Source: Methylobacter sp. (GTDB lineage: Bacteria; Pseudomonadota; Gammaproteobacteria; Methylococcales; Methylomonadaceae). Taken from it: 64,000 bases of DNA. The notes below the pieces were generated by a model, which worked only from the letters and a program-made list of their open reading frames with translations, was not told the DNA's origin and did no database searches. Shown here piece by piece: positions 18,198-28,597 of the stretch (positions within the stretch are counted from its first letter, which is position 1; every line of letters starts with the position of its first letter). The DNA is taken from the NCBI GenBank assembly GCA_004299305.1, contig SCPZ01000079.1, forward strand, positions 1-64,000, given 5' to 3'. The position numbers were made by a program, and so were the translations under genes.

Positions 18198-18212
18198 TGC
18201 CAATTTTTTATG

Positions 18213-18995
18213 TTAAGACGCCGCTAACCCTGCAATATTATAGCCGCAATCTACAAAAGTGATTTCGCCGGTAATGCCTGACGCCAGATCGGAGCACATA
18301 AACGCCGCCGCATTGCCGACCTCTTCAATGGTGACGTTTTTCTTTAGCGGCGCAGTATCGGCAGCTTTACCGAGCATCGATTTAAAATCATTAATACCCG
18401 ATGCGGCGAGCGTTCTGATAGGGCCTGCTGAAATCGCATTAACGCGTGTACCTTCAGCGCCTAACGCAACAGCCATATAGCGAACATTGGCTTCCAAGCT
18501 GGCTTTGGCGACACCCATGACATTGTAGTTAGGGATAGCCCGGTCGGCCCCCAAATAAGTCAGGGTTAACAAAGAGCCGTTGCGGCCTTGCATCATTGCG
18601 CGTCCGGCCTTTGCCAGTGCAGTAAAGCTGTAAGAACTCACATCGTGAGCGATTTGAAAGTTTTCGCGGGTGGTGACATCAACATAATCGCCATTCAGCG
18701 CGTCGCGGGGGGCGTAAGCGACCGAATGAACGATGCAATCCAAGCCGTCCCAATGTTCGCCCAGTTTTTTAAATACAGTGTCGATATGTTCATCAATGCT
18801 GACATCGCATTCAATAGTAATGTTGGAATTACATTGCGCAGCCATTTCCTCGACGCGACTTTGCAGTTTTTCATTTTGAAAGGTAAAAGCTAATTCAGCG
18901 CCTTCCCGGTGCATGGCTTGTGCAATGCCCCATGCAATTGAACGATTACTGGCTAAACCTACAATCAAGACCCGTTTGCCCTGCATAAAACCCAT
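18213..18995 (-). CDS. fabI: Enoyl-[acyl-carrier-protein] reductase (NADH) FabI
   Basis: A 260-residue short-chain dehydrogenase-type enzyme for the last reduction step of each fatty acid elongation round. The N-terminus [19 protein letters not shown] has the FabI-type cofactor-binding loop. The active-site Tyr and Lys are in [15 protein letters not shown] (spacing YxxxxxxK), with [13 protein letters not shown] near the substrate flap. The start at 18995 is chosen because GGGAG lies six bases upstream and it matches the usual MGF start; an ATG six bases earlier would directly abut GGGAG. Monocistronic and convergent with ppiD. Confidence 0.94.
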   Translation of the reverse strand: MGFMQGKRVLIVGLASNRSIAWGIAQAMHREGAELAFTFQNEKLQSRVEEMAAQCNSNITIECDVSIDEHIDTVFKKLGEHWDGLDCIVHSVAYAPRDALNGDYVDVTTRENFQIAHDVSSYSFTALAKAGRAMMQGRNGSLLTLTYLGADRAIPNYNVMGVAKASLEANVRYMAVALGAEGTRVNAISAGPIRTLAASGINDFKSMLGKAADTAPLKKNVTIEEVGNAAAFMCSDLASGITGEITFVDCGYNIAGLAAS

Positions 18996-19262
18996 TCTCA
19001 TCTCCCAGATGTTTTTGTTGTTACCGTAAAGCTTTAAGTATCTATGACCCTTTTATTGATGTCCAGTCTTTTGTCGTCGGCGCGACAAGTCGTATGAAAA
19101 TGAGGGACTTAAAATCCAATGCCTTTTTGATAAGCCATGATTTAGCAATGATCGGCGAACATATTAATGATCTTTTAACGATAGCGATTTTTCAAAAGAA
19201 TTTCTGATAGAAACCTGAATAACTGATGTTAAACTTAGTCCGGTTTAGTCCAGGAGCTCAAT

Positions 19263-19520
19263 ATGTATCAGGTCAATATACACCAAGCGAAAACACAATT
19301 ATCAAAATTGGTGGAAGAAGCCGCACAAGGTAAAGAAATTATTATTGCCAAAGCCGGTAAGCCGATGGCGAGGCTGCTTGCACTTGAGCAAGCGGGGCAT
19401 AAAACACGCCAGTCTGGCGGCTTAAAAGGTCAGATTTGGATTGCCGATGATTTTGATGAGGCAATGAGCGCTGAAGAATTAGCCTTGTGGCATGATGGGC
19501 CGATATTTCCGGTTGAGTAG
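19263..19520 (+). CDS. Phd/YefM-type antitoxin (VapB role)
   Basis: An 85-residue antitoxin. MYQVNIHQAKTQLSKLVEEA and GKEIIIAKAGKPMARLL are the hallmarks of the Phd/YefM N-terminal DNA-binding domain. The C-terminal part (WIADDFDEAMSAEELALW) resembles the segment that enters the PIN toxin active site. AGGAG at about 19252 gives a good ribosome site. It pairs with the PIN-domain gene 21 bases downstream. The pair is expected to repress its own promoter in the 260-base gap upstream, which shows no other feature. Confidence 0.88.
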   Translation: MYQVNIHQAKTQLSKLVEEAAQGKEIIIAKAGKPMARLLALEQAGHKTRQSGGLKGQIWIADDFDEAMSAEELALWHDGPIFPVE

Positions 19521-19541
19521 ATTTTAAAGGGTTGAACCACA

Positions 19542-19922
19542 ATGAAGCTACTTCTTGATACGCATATCCTGCTTTGGTGGTTAAACGACGATGAAAAACT
19601 GCCCGAAAAGGCGTATCAATTGATTAGCCGCGCAGACAACACTATTTATGTTAGCCACATTTCTTTATGGGAAATTCAAATAAAAGTCATGACCGGAAAA
19701 TTACATGCTGATCTAAAAGCCATTATAGAGCAGTTGCCGGTTAACGATTTTCTGGAACTTTCCACTCATGCAGATCATGTTATCGTTTTGTCTCAGTTGC
19801 CGCCATATCATCAAGATCCTTTTGACCGAATGCTTATCGCTCAGGCAATCAGCGAGCCTTTGCATTTGCTCACCCATGATAAAAATGTTTCACTTTATAG
19901 CGAGTCAATTATTCTGGTTTAG
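19542..19922 (+). CDS. PIN-domain ribonuclease toxin (VapC-like)
   Basis: A 126-residue PIN-domain protein. The acidic residues expected to hold Mg2+ are Asp6 in LLLDTHILLWW, Glu43 in ISLWEIQIK, and Asp92/Asp95 in HQDPFDRMLIAQA. It has the length and motif order of the VapC-like toxins that pair with Phd-type antitoxins and cut RNA. It is followed 15 bases later by an unrelated lipoprotein gene. Confidence 0.9.
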   Translation: MKLLLDTHILLWWLNDDEKLPEKAYQLISRADNTIYVSHISLWEIQIKVMTGKLHADLKAIIEQLPVNDFLELSTHADHVIVLSQLPPYHQDPFDRMLIAQAISEPLHLLTHDKNVSLYSESIILV

Positions 19923-19937
19923 CGGATCTTTTTATCT

Positions 19938-22088
19938 ATGAAGAGCAACTACAAAATTCTATTGTGTTTTAGCGTATTTTTGACAGCCTGTGATGCCACA
20001 CAATTTAATAGCCCCTACACAGAAGACCAAAGCGAGAGCAAGCAGGCGGTTTTGTACGAATCGTTTTCAGAGCGCCCCAAGCATATGGATCCGGCTGTCG
20101 CTTACAACGCCACTGAATATACCTTTATCGCGCAGATTTACGAACCGCCGTTTCAATATCATTACCTGAAAAGACCCTATCAAGTGGCGCCGCTAACCGC
20201 CACTCACATGCCTGAGGTTATTTACCTGAACCAAAAAGGCGAAAAGCTGGACTATGACGCAAATGAGCGCGTAAACGACAGTGATATTGCGTTTACCGAT
20301 TACATCATTGAAATCCAGCCCGGTATTCGCTACCAGCCGCATCCGGCGCTGGCTAAAAATGCCCAGGGCGATTATCAATACCACCAGTTGAGCCAAGCGC
20401 AAATAGATGCCGCGACATCGCTGTATGACTTTACAGCTACCGGCTCGCGCGAACTCACCGCCGAGGATTATGTTTATCAGGTCAAGCGTCTGGCGCATCC
20501 TAAAATCCAGTCGCCGATAGCCGAAATCATGAAAAATTATATTGTCGGTTTTGATGATTTTTCCAAACAGGTTAAAGATAAATCCAAGACAGCGATCAGG
20601 GATCTGCCGATAGAAGGAGCAATAGCGCTCAGCCGTTATCAATACCGTATTCGGATTAAAGGCAAATATCCGCAGTTTATCTACTGGCTAGCCATGCCGT
20701 TTTTCTCGCCGATGCCGTGGGAAGCGGATGTGTTTTACGACCAAGCGGGACTGGCCGACAAAAACATCACGCTGGATTGGTTTCCGTTAGGCACTGGGCC
20801 TTATCTGATGGCGGAGAATAACCCGAACCGGCGCATGATCCTGCTGAAAAACCCGCTGTTTCATCTTGAAACCTATCCGACTGAAGGCGAGCTTGAAGAC
20901 CGGCAAAAAGGCTTGCTGACCGATGCCGGAAAACAGCTGCCGTTTATCGATAAAGTGGTTTTCATGCTGGAAAAAGAAACCATTCCCTATTGGACAAAAT
21001 TTCTGCAAGGCTATTACGATGCGTCGGGTATCGCCTCGGACAACTTTGACCAAGCCATACAGTTTACCGGCAGCGGCGGAGTGGCCTTGACGCCGACCAT
21101 GCTGGAAAAAGGCATACAGTTACAAACCTCGGTGGCGGTTTCCAGTTTTTACATGGGCGTTAATATGTTGGATGCGACCATCGGCGGGGCAACCGAACAG
21201 GCTAGAAAATTGCGGCAGGCTATCGCTATCGCAGTCGATTATGAAGAATATATTTCCATCTTTACCAACGGGCGCGGCGTGGCGGCGCAAGGTGTTTTGC
21301 CTCCAGGCATCTACGGCTTTGCCGACGATGAAACAGGCATCAATCCTTATGTTTACGATAATCAGGATGGAAAAGCCCAGCGTAAAAAAATCGATGCAGC
21401 GCGACAACTGATGACCGAAGCCGGTTATGCGGGCGGTATAGACCCCAAAACCAAAGAAGCCCTGATTTTGTATTTTGATACCACGGCCACCAGTGTTGAC
21501 GATCGCCCCAGAATGAACTGGTATCGCAAACAATTTGAAAAACTGGGCATCAAACTGGTGATACGCGCCACCGACTACAACCGTTTCCAGGAAAAAATGC
21601 GCACCGGCAACGCGCAGCTGTTTGTCTGGGGCTGGAATGCCGATTATCCCGATCCCGAGAATTTCTTTTTCCTGTTGTACGGCGCAAATTCCAAAGTGCA
21701 AAATGGCGGCGAAAATGCCGCGAATTACCATAATCCCGAATTCGACCGATTATTCGAGCAAATGCGCAACATGGATAACAGCGAACAACGCTACCGGATT
21801 ATTCAGCAAATGCAGGAGATTGTGCGTCATGATGCGCCGTGGATTTTTGGCTATCATCCGAAGAATTTTTCGTTATTTCACGGCTGGTACAAAAACCTTA
21901 AACCGAACCTGATGGCGAATAACCAACTTAAATATACCCGCATCGATACGGCCGCCCGAGCCGAAAAAAGGCGGCAATGGAATGAGCCGGTATTTTGGCC
22001 TTTGGCGTTGGGCGGCGCGGTGTTTATATTGATGCTAATTCCGGCGATTAATGCCTATCGCCGCCGCGTTAGGGAGACTGTCCAATGA
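19938..22088 (+). CDS. Peptide ABC transporter substrate-binding lipoprotein
   Basis: A 716-residue SBP_bac_5 family protein. The N-terminal signal ends in the lipobox LTAC with Cys18, so it should be lipid-anchored. The binding fold includes FSERPKHMDPAVAYNATEY, GTGPYLMAENNPNR, AIAIAVDYEEYI and FVWGWNADYPDPENF, all typical of oligopeptide-binding proteins. It is longer than OppA (about 540) because of extra insertions. A C-terminal transmembrane helix (FWPLALGGAVFILMLIP) with a basic tail is unusual for a lipoprotein. It overlaps the first permease by four bases and starts a four-gene operon like yejABEF. Confidence 0.87.
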   Translation: MKSNYKILLCFSVFLTACDATQFNSPYTEDQSESKQAVLYESFSERPKHMDPAVAYNATEYTFIAQIYEPPFQYHYLKRPYQVAPLTATHMPEVIYLNQKGEKLDYDANERVNDSDIAFTDYIIEIQPGIRYQPHPALAKNAQGDYQYHQLSQAQIDAATSLYDFTATGSRELTAEDYVYQVKRLAHPKIQSPIAEIMKNYIVGFDDFSKQVKDKSKTAIRDLPIEGAIALSRYQYRIRIKGKYPQFIYWLAMPFFSPMPWEADVFYDQAGLADKNITLDWFPLGTGPYLMAENNPNRRMILLKNPLFHLETYPTEGELEDRQKGLLTDAGKQLPFIDKVVFMLEKETIPYWTKFLQGYYDASGIASDNFDQAIQFTGSGGVALTPTMLEKGIQLQTSVAVSSFYMGVNMLDATIGGATEQARKLRQAIAIAVDYEEYISIFTNGRGVAAQGVLPPGIYGFADDETGINPYVYDNQDGKAQRKKIDAARQLMTEAGYAGGIDPKTKEALILYFDTTATSVDDRPRMNWYRKQFEKLGIKLVIRATDYNRFQEKMRTGNAQLFVWGWNADYPDPENFFFLLYGANSKVQNGGENAANYHNPEFDRLFEQMRNMDNSEQRYRIIQQMQEIVRHDAPWIFGYHPKNFSLFHGWYKNLKPNLMANNQLKYTRIDTAARAEKRRQWNEPVFWPLALGGAVFILMLIPAINAYRRRVRETVQ

Positions 22089-23113
22089 CTCAATATATTA
22101 TCCGGCGACTTTTATACAGCCTGCCTTTGCTGATGGGCGTCAATATCTTAACCTTCGTGCTGTTCTTCGTTGTCAACAGCCCGGACGATATGGCGCGGAT
22201 GCAGCTCGGGCAAAAGCACGTTACCGAGCAGGCCATCGCGAACTGGAAACAACAACACGGCTACGATGTGCCGTTGCTTTGGAATAACGGCGCACAAGGC
22301 GAGAAAAAAATAACCGACACTATTTTTTATCAGAAATCGGTTGGCTTGTTTTTATTTCGCTTCGGTGTGTCCGAAAGCGGTCGCAACATCGGCGCAGACA
22401 TTAAAGAGCGCGCCTGGCCCAGTCTTGCCGTGGCCTTGCCGACCTTGATGGTTGGCTTGCTGGTGAATATTTGTTCTGCACTGATGATGGTGTTGTTCCG
22501 CAACAGTTATGTCGCCAAGGATGGTGTGTATGCCGCAAGCCGGTCGGGATCCGGCGCGGCGCTGGAACATGCGGGCATCGTGTTGTGCGTGATTTTGATG
22601 TCGATTTCCTCGCTGTTTTATATTATCGGCGGGCAGTTTGTTATCGGTAAGGTCTTAAGGCTGGTGCCCATTTCCGGTTATGACGACGGCATGGCGGCGA
22701 TTAAATTCCTGGTTTTGCCGGTGTTGATCGGCGTGTTTTCCGGCATAGGTTCGGGGGCGCGCTGGTACCGAACCTTGTTTTTAGAAGAAGTCGGAAAAGA
22801 CTATGTTCGCACCGCAAGAGCCAAGGGCTTGAGCGAAACCCAAACCTTGTTCCGGCATGTATTGCCCAACGCGATGATTCCTATTTTGACCGGTGTCGTG
22901 GTGGTGTTACCGCAATTATTTATGGGCAGCTTAATCATGGAATCGTTTTTTAGCATTCCCGGCTTAGGCAGTTACACCATAGATGCGATCAACAGCCAGG
23001 ATTTCGCTACCGTTCGCGCGATGGTTTTTCTGGGCTCGGTGTTATATATGATCGGGCTGTTGTTGACCGATATTTCCTACACCCTGGTTGATCCGCGCGT
23101 GAGGTTGTCGTAA
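22085..23113 (+). CDS. Peptide ABC transporter permease (YejB/OppB-like)
   Basis: A 342-residue inner-membrane permease of the BPD_transp_1 family. The N-terminal MTQYIIRRLLYSLPLLMGV is the standard OppB/DppB start. The EAA loop that contacts the ATPase reads DYVRTARAKGLSETQTLFRH, with the conserved G three positions later in the family pattern. About six transmembrane segments. ATGA overlap with the substrate-binding gene and TAATG overlap with the next permease imply coupled translation. Confidence 0.9.
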   Translation: MTQYIIRRLLYSLPLLMGVNILTFVLFFVVNSPDDMARMQLGQKHVTEQAIANWKQQHGYDVPLLWNNGAQGEKKITDTIFYQKSVGLFLFRFGVSESGRNIGADIKERAWPSLAVALPTLMVGLLVNICSALMMVLFRNSYVAKDGVYAASRSGSGAALEHAGIVLCVILMSISSLFYIIGGQFVIGKVLRLVPISGYDDGMAAIKFLVLPVLIGVFSGIGSGARWYRTLFLEEVGKDYVRTARAKGLSETQTLFRHVLPNAMIPILTGVVVVLPQLFMGSLIMESFFSIPGLGSYTIDAINSQDFATVRAMVFLGSVLYMIGLLLTDISYTLVDPRVRLS

Positions 23114-24456
23114 TGATTATTTTATGGACAGACGCGCTGATCTACTTGCTGATTGCTGTGATGCTGGCGCTTGGGCTGTACCTGCGCGGCAAAGAACACA
23201 TTCAGCGCCCGCTGCAACAAATAGGCTGCAATAAAATCGGCATGGTGTCACTGGTAGTGTTGCTGTTTTTTGTGTTGATCGGTTTGCTTGATTCCGTGCA
23301 TTTTAAGCCTGCCGATGATAAGCAAAACGAGATCGTCAGCCTGCTGGACTATTGGGCGACCCCGCTACGGGAACATGGCGAAAAAACCTATTCCGCGCCA
23401 TTTGCGACCACGCTGTACAGCAAGGAAATGATGATGTTGGAAGACGGTTCCATGCAATGGGGCTATCCGCGCCTGGAATTCGGCGGCAGGCATTTGACTA
23501 ATCCTGAGACGGAAACAATCCCCGATATTCTGCAAAAAGCGCTTTATGGCTGGGCTCAAGGCGCCAGCCTGATTGTTTTTTTCATATTCCTCATGTGGAC
23601 CTTATCCGCCGAACGTTATCAACGACTCACAGGCAATTCAACGGCGAAAGCGGTTCTGGCGGTCGTGTTTGTTATCGTATCGTGTAGTTACGCGTTAATT
23701 TACCTGTCCGGCTACTACCATGTGTTCGGCACCGACAAAGTCGGCGAGGACGTCTTCTATCAAGCTGTAAAAAGCATCCGCACCGGCTTGGTCATCGGCA
23801 CCTTAACCACGTTGATTATGCTGCCGATGGCGATTATCTTCGGCATCCTGGCCGGATTTTTTCGTGGTTGGGTCGACGACATCATTCAATACATCTACAC
23901 CACGCTCAATTCCATCCCCGGCGTGTTGCTGATCGCCGCCTCTATCCTGATGGTGCAAGTGTACATGGCCAATCACGAGGCGGACTTTACCAGCGTCATC
24001 GTCAGGGCCGATATGAGGCTATTGTTCCTGTGCATGATCCTCGGCGTGACCAGCTGGACAGGCTTATGCCGCTTGCTCAGGGCGGAAACCCTAAAGCTCA
24101 GGGAAATGGAATACGTCCAGGCTGCATCGGCCTTGGGCGTCAAGCAAGGCGCGATTTTACTGCGCCACATCCTGCCAAACGTGATGCACATTGTATTAAT
24201 CTCCGTGGTGCTGGATTTCAGCTCACTGGTGCTGGCCGAAGCGGTGCTGTCCTACATCAACATCGGCGTCGATCCGACCAGCTACAGCTGGGGCAATATG
24301 ATTAACGGCGCACGACTGGAAATGGCGCGCGAGCCTATCGTCTGGTGGTCGCTGACCGCCGCCTTTGTGTTTATGTTTGCGCTGGTGCTGGCAGCCAACT
24401 TGTTTGCAGACGTGGTGCAGGATGCGTTCGATCCGAGACGGAGCGGCAATGAATAA
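23113..24456 (+). CDS. Peptide ABC transporter permease (YejE/OppC-like)
   Basis: A 447-residue permease, about 100-150 residues longer than usual OppC or YejE proteins. The extra length is an N-terminal transmembrane segment and a long periplasmic insert before the BPD_transp_1 core. The EAA loop is EYVQAASALGVKQGAILLRH, and the C-terminal DAFDPRR is the family ending. The insert includes FHVFGTDKVGEDVFYQ-like sequence typical of OppC/DppC (HVFGTDKVGEDVFY here). It forms the heterodimeric channel with the preceding permease and overlaps the ATPase gene by eight bases. Confidence 0.88.
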   Translation: MIILWTDALIYLLIAVMLALGLYLRGKEHIQRPLQQIGCNKIGMVSLVVLLFFVLIGLLDSVHFKPADDKQNEIVSLLDYWATPLREHGEKTYSAPFATTLYSKEMMMLEDGSMQWGYPRLEFGGRHLTNPETETIPDILQKALYGWAQGASLIVFFIFLMWTLSAERYQRLTGNSTAKAVLAVVFVIVSCSYALIYLSGYYHVFGTDKVGEDVFYQAVKSIRTGLVIGTLTTLIMLPMAIIFGILAGFFRGWVDDIIQYIYTTLNSIPGVLLIAASILMVQVYMANHEADFTSVIVRADMRLLFLCMILGVTSWTGLCRLLRAETLKLREMEYVQAASALGVKQGAILLRHILPNVMHIVLISVVLDFSSLVLAEAVLSYINIGVDPTSYSWGNMINGARLEMAREPIVWWSLTAAFVFMFALVLAANLFADVVQDAFDPRRSGNE

Positions 24457-26068
24457 CCCTATACTGGCTATTGAGCATCTTAGCGTTACCTTCAACTATC
24501 GGCAGACCGTGGTCGATGACATCAGTTTTGCAATCCATGCCGGTGAAACCTTTGCATTAGTCGGCGAATCCGGTTCCGGCAAATCGATCACCGCCTTGTC
24601 GGTGCTCAGATTATTGCCGAACAATGCAAGGCTTAAGGCCGAAGCGATCAAACTGAATGGCGATGATTTATTGAAGCGTTCTGAATTCGAGCTGTGCAAA
24701 ATTCGCGGTCGACGCATCGGTTTTATTTTCCAGGACCCGATGTCCTCGCTGAACCCGGTGATGACCATCGGCAGCCAGATCGAGGAAGTCATCAAGTTGC
24801 ATTTCGACCTGCCTAGGGATGCGCTTAAGCAGCGGGCGCTGGAATTATTACAGCAGGTTGAAATCCCCGCACCGCAGCAGCGTATTAAAGACTATCCGCA
24901 CCAGCTTTCCGGCGGCCAGCGGCAACGGGTGATGATAGCCATTGCCTTGGCGGGCAAGCCGGATTTACTGATCGCCGATGAGCCGACCACGTCCTTGGAT
25001 GTGACCATCCAGGCGCAAATCCTGGCCTTGTTGAAAAACATCCAGCAACAAACCGGCATGGCCTTGTGGTTGATCAGCCATGACTTGGCGCTGGTGTCCA
25101 GCATCGCAGACCGGGTTGCGGTCATGCAGCAGGGTAAGATCGTCGAAACCGGCGCGACCGCCGAGTTCTTTAGCCAGCCCAAACACCCTTACACTCGCAA
25201 GTTGCTGAACGCGCTGCCATCGATGCAAAGCTGCTTAACACATAGCGCCGAGGAAAAGCCGCCGTTGCTGCAAGTCAGTGATTTTTATTGCTACTACCCG
25301 ATACGGAAAGGTCTATTCAAGCGAATCGTCGATTATGTGCGAGCCGTCGATGGCGTCAGTTTTAACATACAACAAGGCAAAACCCTGGCCCTGGTCGGCG
25401 AATCCGGTTGCGGCAAAACCACCCTGGGCAAGAGCTTGTTGAACCTGATACCCGGCAGCGGACGGGTCGTGATCAACGGCGTCGAATTGAACGCCTTAAG
25501 CGGTGAAGCCTTACGGCAACAACGCGCCAATATCCAGATTGTGTTCCAGGACCCGTTCTCGTCGATGAATCCGCGTATGTTGGTCGGCGACATCATCGCC
25601 GAAGGCATTAGGGCTTTGCATCCCAAGCTGAGCCCCGAGCAGCGCAAGGCCAGAGTCGGTCAACTGTTGCAGCAAGTCGATTTGCCGGAAGATTCGGCGC
25701 TGCGTTACCCGCATGAGTTTTCCGGCGGCCAGCGCCAGCGTATCTGCATAGCCCGCGCCCTGGCGGTCGATCCCAAACTGATCGTCTGCGACGAGCCGAC
25801 CAGCGCGTTGGATGTATCCGTACAAGCGCAGATTATCCAATTACTTAAAACCTTGCAGCAGGAAAAAGGCGTCAGCTATTTGTTCATTACCCATGATCTT
25901 GCCGTCGTCGCGGAAATCGCCGATGACGTGGCCGTGATGTACAAGGGCAAGATCATAGAGCAGGGCAGTGTGGCCGAGATTTTGACCCAGCCCAAACAGG
26001 CATATACCAAAAAACTGTTGGCTGCTGTGCCGGTTTTGGAAGTGGGTCAGTCAGCAGATAAACGCTGA
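24449..26068 (+). CDS. Peptide ABC transporter ATP-binding protein (two fused ATPase domains)
   Basis: A 539-residue protein with two complete ABC ATPase domains, as in E. coli YejF. Domain 1 has Walker A GESGSGKS, signature LSGGQRQRV and Walker [13 protein letters not shown]. Domain 2 (from about residue 270) has [17 protein letters not shown] and [13 protein letters not shown] family-specific oligopeptide/dipeptide C-terminal segment ([20 protein letters not shown]) follows each. The start at 24449 overlaps the permease stop and gives the usual N-terminus ([12 protein letters not shown]). It powers the importer encoded by the three genes before it. Confidence 0.93.
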   Translation: MNNPILAIEHLSVTFNYRQTVVDDISFAIHAGETFALVGESGSGKSITALSVLRLLPNNARLKAEAIKLNGDDLLKRSEFELCKIRGRRIGFIFQDPMSSLNPVMTIGSQIEEVIKLHFDLPRDALKQRALELLQQVEIPAPQQRIKDYPHQLSGGQRQRVMIAIALAGKPDLLIADEPTTSLDVTIQAQILALLKNIQQQTGMALWLISHDLALVSSIADRVAVMQQGKIVETGATAEFFSQPKHPYTRKLLNALPSMQSCLTHSAEEKPPLLQVSDFYCYYPIRKGLFKRIVDYVRAVDGVSFNIQQGKTLALVGESGCGKTTLGKSLLNLIPGSGRVVINGVELNALSGEALRQQRANIQIVFQDPFSSMNPRMLVGDIIAEGIRALHPKLSPEQRKARVGQLLQQVDLPEDSALRYPHEFSGGQRQRICIARALAVDPKLIVCDEPTSALDVSVQAQIIQLLKTLQQEKGVSYLFITHDLAVVAEIADDVAVMYKGKIIEQGSVAEILTQPKQAYTKKLLAAVPVLEVGQSADKR

Positions 26069-26093
26069 TAAAATAGCCAGCCACTTGAGGTTA

Positions 26094-26192
26094 GGAATGC
26101 GCACGAAATAGCTTCGACAACTAGCCCCCTCTCCTGCTGGAGAGGGCCGGGGTGAGGAGAATAAAATATCTAAGTTATTTCGTACACATTCC
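26094..26192. repeat. Palindromic intergenic repeat with CCCTCTCC hairpin
   Basis: The ends GGAATGCGCACGAAATAGC and GTTATTTCGTACACATTCC are imperfect inverted repeats of about 21 bases (three mismatches). They enclose a CCCTCTCC-TGCT-GGAGAGGG hairpin at about 26128-26147, a type of repeat common between bacterial genes. It lies between the transporter operon and ettA; nothing else is seen in the 180-base gap. Confidence 0.6.
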
Positions 26193-26248
26193 TTAAGGAG
26201 CCTACTTCTGGTACTCTCTATCAACTTTAAACTGATGAATTAAACACT

Positions 26249-27916
26249 ATGGCGCAATACATATTCTCAATGAACCGGGTCGGCAAGATTGTTCCGCCCA
26301 AAAAATATATCCTAAAAGACATCTCACTGTCTTTTTTCCCCGGCGCGAAAATCGGCGTACTGGGTTTAAACGGCTCAGGTAAATCGACGCTGCTGCGCAT
26401 TATGGCCGGCATTGATAAGGAAATTGAAGGCGAGGCTATCCCGCTCAAAGGCATTAAGATCGGCTACCTGCCGCAAGAACCGCAACTCGACCCCAATAAA
26501 ACCGTGCGCGGTAATGTCGAAGAAGCGGTCGCGGAAATCAAGGCGGTTTTGGAACAACTTGACGCAGTCTATGCCGCTTACGCGCTACCCGATGCCGATT
26601 TCGATAAGTTAGCCGCTGATCAGGCGCGCCTGGAAGACATTGTTAATGCTTGTGACGGTCATAACCTGGAGCGCAAGCTGGAAGTTGCCGCCGATGCGTT
26701 GCGGCTGCCGGATTGGGATGCCGATGTCACCAAACTGTCCGGCGGTGAAAAACGCCGGGTGGCGCTGTGTCGCTTATTGCTGTCCAACCCCGACATGCTG
26801 TTATTGGACGAGCCGACCAACCATTTGGACGCCGAATCGGTCGCTTGGCTGGAACGGTTCCTGCACGATTACCCCGGCACCGTAGTCGCGGTCACCCATG
26901 ACCGATACTTCCTGGACAATGTGGCCGGTTGGATTCTGGAACTGGACAGAGGTTCCGGCATCCCGTGGGAAGGCAATTACTCCAGCTGGTTAGAGCAAAA
27001 GAGCAACCGATTGTTGCAGGAAGAAAAACAGGAATCTTCCCGCCAAAAAGCTATGAAAGAGGAGTTGGAATGGGTACGCTCCAGCCCCAAAGGTCGCCAT
27101 GCCAAAAGCAAGGCGCGTCTGGCCCGTTTTGAAGAACTGGCGTCATTCGACGTACAAAAACGCAACGAAACCCAAGAAATTTATATTCCACCCGGACCTC
27201 GTTTGGGCGACGTGGTGATTGAGGCTGACAACATCAGCAAGGCATTCGGCGACAAGCTGTTAATCAACGGCTTAAGTTTCAAGTTGCCGCCCGGCGGCAT
27301 CGTCGGCATTATCGGCCCGAACGGCGCGGGTAAAACCACGTTGTTCCGCATGATGGCCGGTGTCGATAAGCCCGATTCGGGCGCCTTGACGCTGGGGCAA
27401 ACCGTTCAACTCGCCTATGTCGATCAGTTGCGCGACGATCTGGATCCGAAGAAAACCGTGTTCGATGAAATTTCCGACGGACTGGATTTGATTACCGTCG
27501 GCAAATATGAAACGCCATCACGCGCTTATGTCGGTCGTTTTAACTTTAAAGGCGCAGATCAGGGCAAACGTATCGGCGATCTTTCCGGCGGCGAACGCAA
27601 CCGCGTGCATTTAGCCAAGCTGCTTAAAACCGGCGGCAACGTGCTGTTGCTCGACGAACCGACCAACGACCTGGACGTCGAAACCCTGCGCGCGTTGGAA
27701 GACGCGTTGCTGGCCTTCCCCGGTTGCGCGGTGGTTATTTCGCATGACCGCTGGTTCCTGGACAGAATCGCCACGCACATGCTGGCTTTTGAAGGCGACA
27801 GTAACGTGGTCTGGTTTGAAGGTAATTATGAAGATTACGAGGCCGACCGCCATCGCCGCTTGGGTAGCGATGCGGATAATCCGCATCGGTTGAAGTATAA
27901 GAAGCTGACTGGTTAA
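26249..27916 (+). CDS. ettA: Energy-dependent translational throttle protein EttA (ABC-F)
   Basis: A 555-residue ABC-F protein with two ATPase domains and no membrane domain. Domain 1: [25 protein letters not shown] and [14 protein letters not shown]. Domain 2: [24 protein letters not shown] and [11 protein letters not shown]. The linker between domains and the arm region (about residues 95-140) match EttA, and 555 residues is the exact usual length. EttA binds the ribosomal E site and gates the first peptide bond according to the ATP/ADP ratio. Single gene between repeat-rich gaps. Confidence 0.94.
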   Translation: MAQYIFSMNRVGKIVPPKKYILKDISLSFFPGAKIGVLGLNGSGKSTLLRIMAGIDKEIEGEAIPLKGIKIGYLPQEPQLDPNKTVRGNVEEAVAEIKAVLEQLDAVYAAYALPDADFDKLAADQARLEDIVNACDGHNLERKLEVAADALRLPDWDADVTKLSGGEKRRVALCRLLLSNPDMLLLDEPTNHLDAESVAWLERFLHDYPGTVVAVTHDRYFLDNVAGWILELDRGSGIPWEGNYSSWLEQKSNRLLQEEKQESSRQKAMKEELEWVRSSPKGRHAKSKARLARFEELASFDVQKRNETQEIYIPPGPRLGDVVIEADNISKAFGDKLLINGLSFKLPPGGIVGIIGPNGAGKTTLFRMMAGVDKPDSGALTLGQTVQLAYVDQLRDDLDPKKTVFDEISDGLDLITVGKYETPSRAYVGRFNFKGADQGKRIGDLSGGERNRVHLAKLLKTGGNVLLLDEPTNDLDVETLRALEDALLAFPGCAVVISHDRWFLDRIATHMLAFEGDSNVVWFEGNYEDYEADRHRRLGSDADNPHRLKYKKLTG

Positions 27917-27943
27917 TATCAAACCACGAACGACTCAATCACT

Positions 27944-28091
27944 GTCATCCCGGCAGGGATTGCCGGGATCCAGAAGCCATGGATGGTAATGCTAAATCAA
28001 GCCGCAACCCTTGAGTAAGGCTTGTGTTTTTCATACATGCGTTCTAGCACATCCCTGTGCTCTGGATCCCGGCAATCCCTGCCGGGATGAC
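27944..28091. repeat. Inverted pair of GGATCCCGGCAATCCC repeats
   Basis: Two copies of the 29-base unit face each other: 27944-27972 on the minus strand and 28063-28091 on the plus strand. Both match the copy at 106-134 exactly by eye. The 90 bases between them hold cacatccctgtgctct at 28048-28063, also seen at 44-59. The block lies between convergent ettA and tusC-like genes and could form a large hairpin. Confidence 0.75.
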
Positions 28092-28115
28092 GCGAGTTAT
28101 ATAGATGTTTCCGAC

Positions 28116-28472
28116 CTACCCCGCAAACACCACATCAAACCGCTTCATCAATCCGGCTATATCTTTCCGGTAAAACTCCTGCACCGGCAAACACAAGTCA
28201 CCCGGTTTTAAGCCGCGTTCCTGTAGCGACTCTACTTCGGTATAAATGTCGTTCACATCGTAGATTTCCAGTGCCTTAAAAATAGCGGCGGTATCTTTCA
28301 TGCCCGCAATTTCAGGATTCTGGCTGTTTTTCAGCTGAAACACGCCATCGTCCAGCAACAAGATGCTGACGTGCTGGTCGAACGCGGCGGTGGTCAGAAT
28401 AATATCCAGCATTTCCTGAACCTGTGCCCCGCTGTGCGGAGGTTTACGCAGTACGAATAAATAACGCTTCAT
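28116..28472 (-). CDS. DsrE/DsrF-like family protein (TusC-like)
   Basis: A 118-residue protein of the DsrE/F/H fold. MKRYLFVLRKPPHSGAQVQEML fits the TusC/DsrF N-terminus, where an aromatic and a PPH-type segment precede the first helix, and VSILLLDDGVFQL is the central strand-loop of TusC. TusBCD passes persulfide sulfur on for tRNA 2-thiouridine synthesis; DsrEFH does the same in sulfur oxidizers. The TusD-like gene lies 125 bases upstream on the same strand, while no TusB/DsrH gene follows. TusC itself has no catalytic Cys, and none is seen at the DsrE position here. Confidence 0.7.
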   Translation of the reverse strand: MKRYLFVLRKPPHSGAQVQEMLDIILTTAAFDQHVSILLLDDGVFQLKNSQNPEIAGMKDTAAIFKALEIYDVNDIYTEVESLQERGLKPGDLCLPVQEFYRKDIAGLMKRFDVVFAG

Positions 28473-28597
28473 ATTAAAAATTGCAGCTGAGCATTCTCAA
28501 ATCCCGTTCGCCCTGAGCTCGGTCGGAGCCTGTCATGAGCTTGCCGAATGGGGAGAGGGGGATTTGGGAATGATTTGTGGTCTTTAGGTTCATGCTC

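Noticed and set aside
21120-21731. 203-codon minus-strand frame inside the peptide-binding lipoprotein gene
   Set aside because: It shadows a well-supported gene and shows no family motif.
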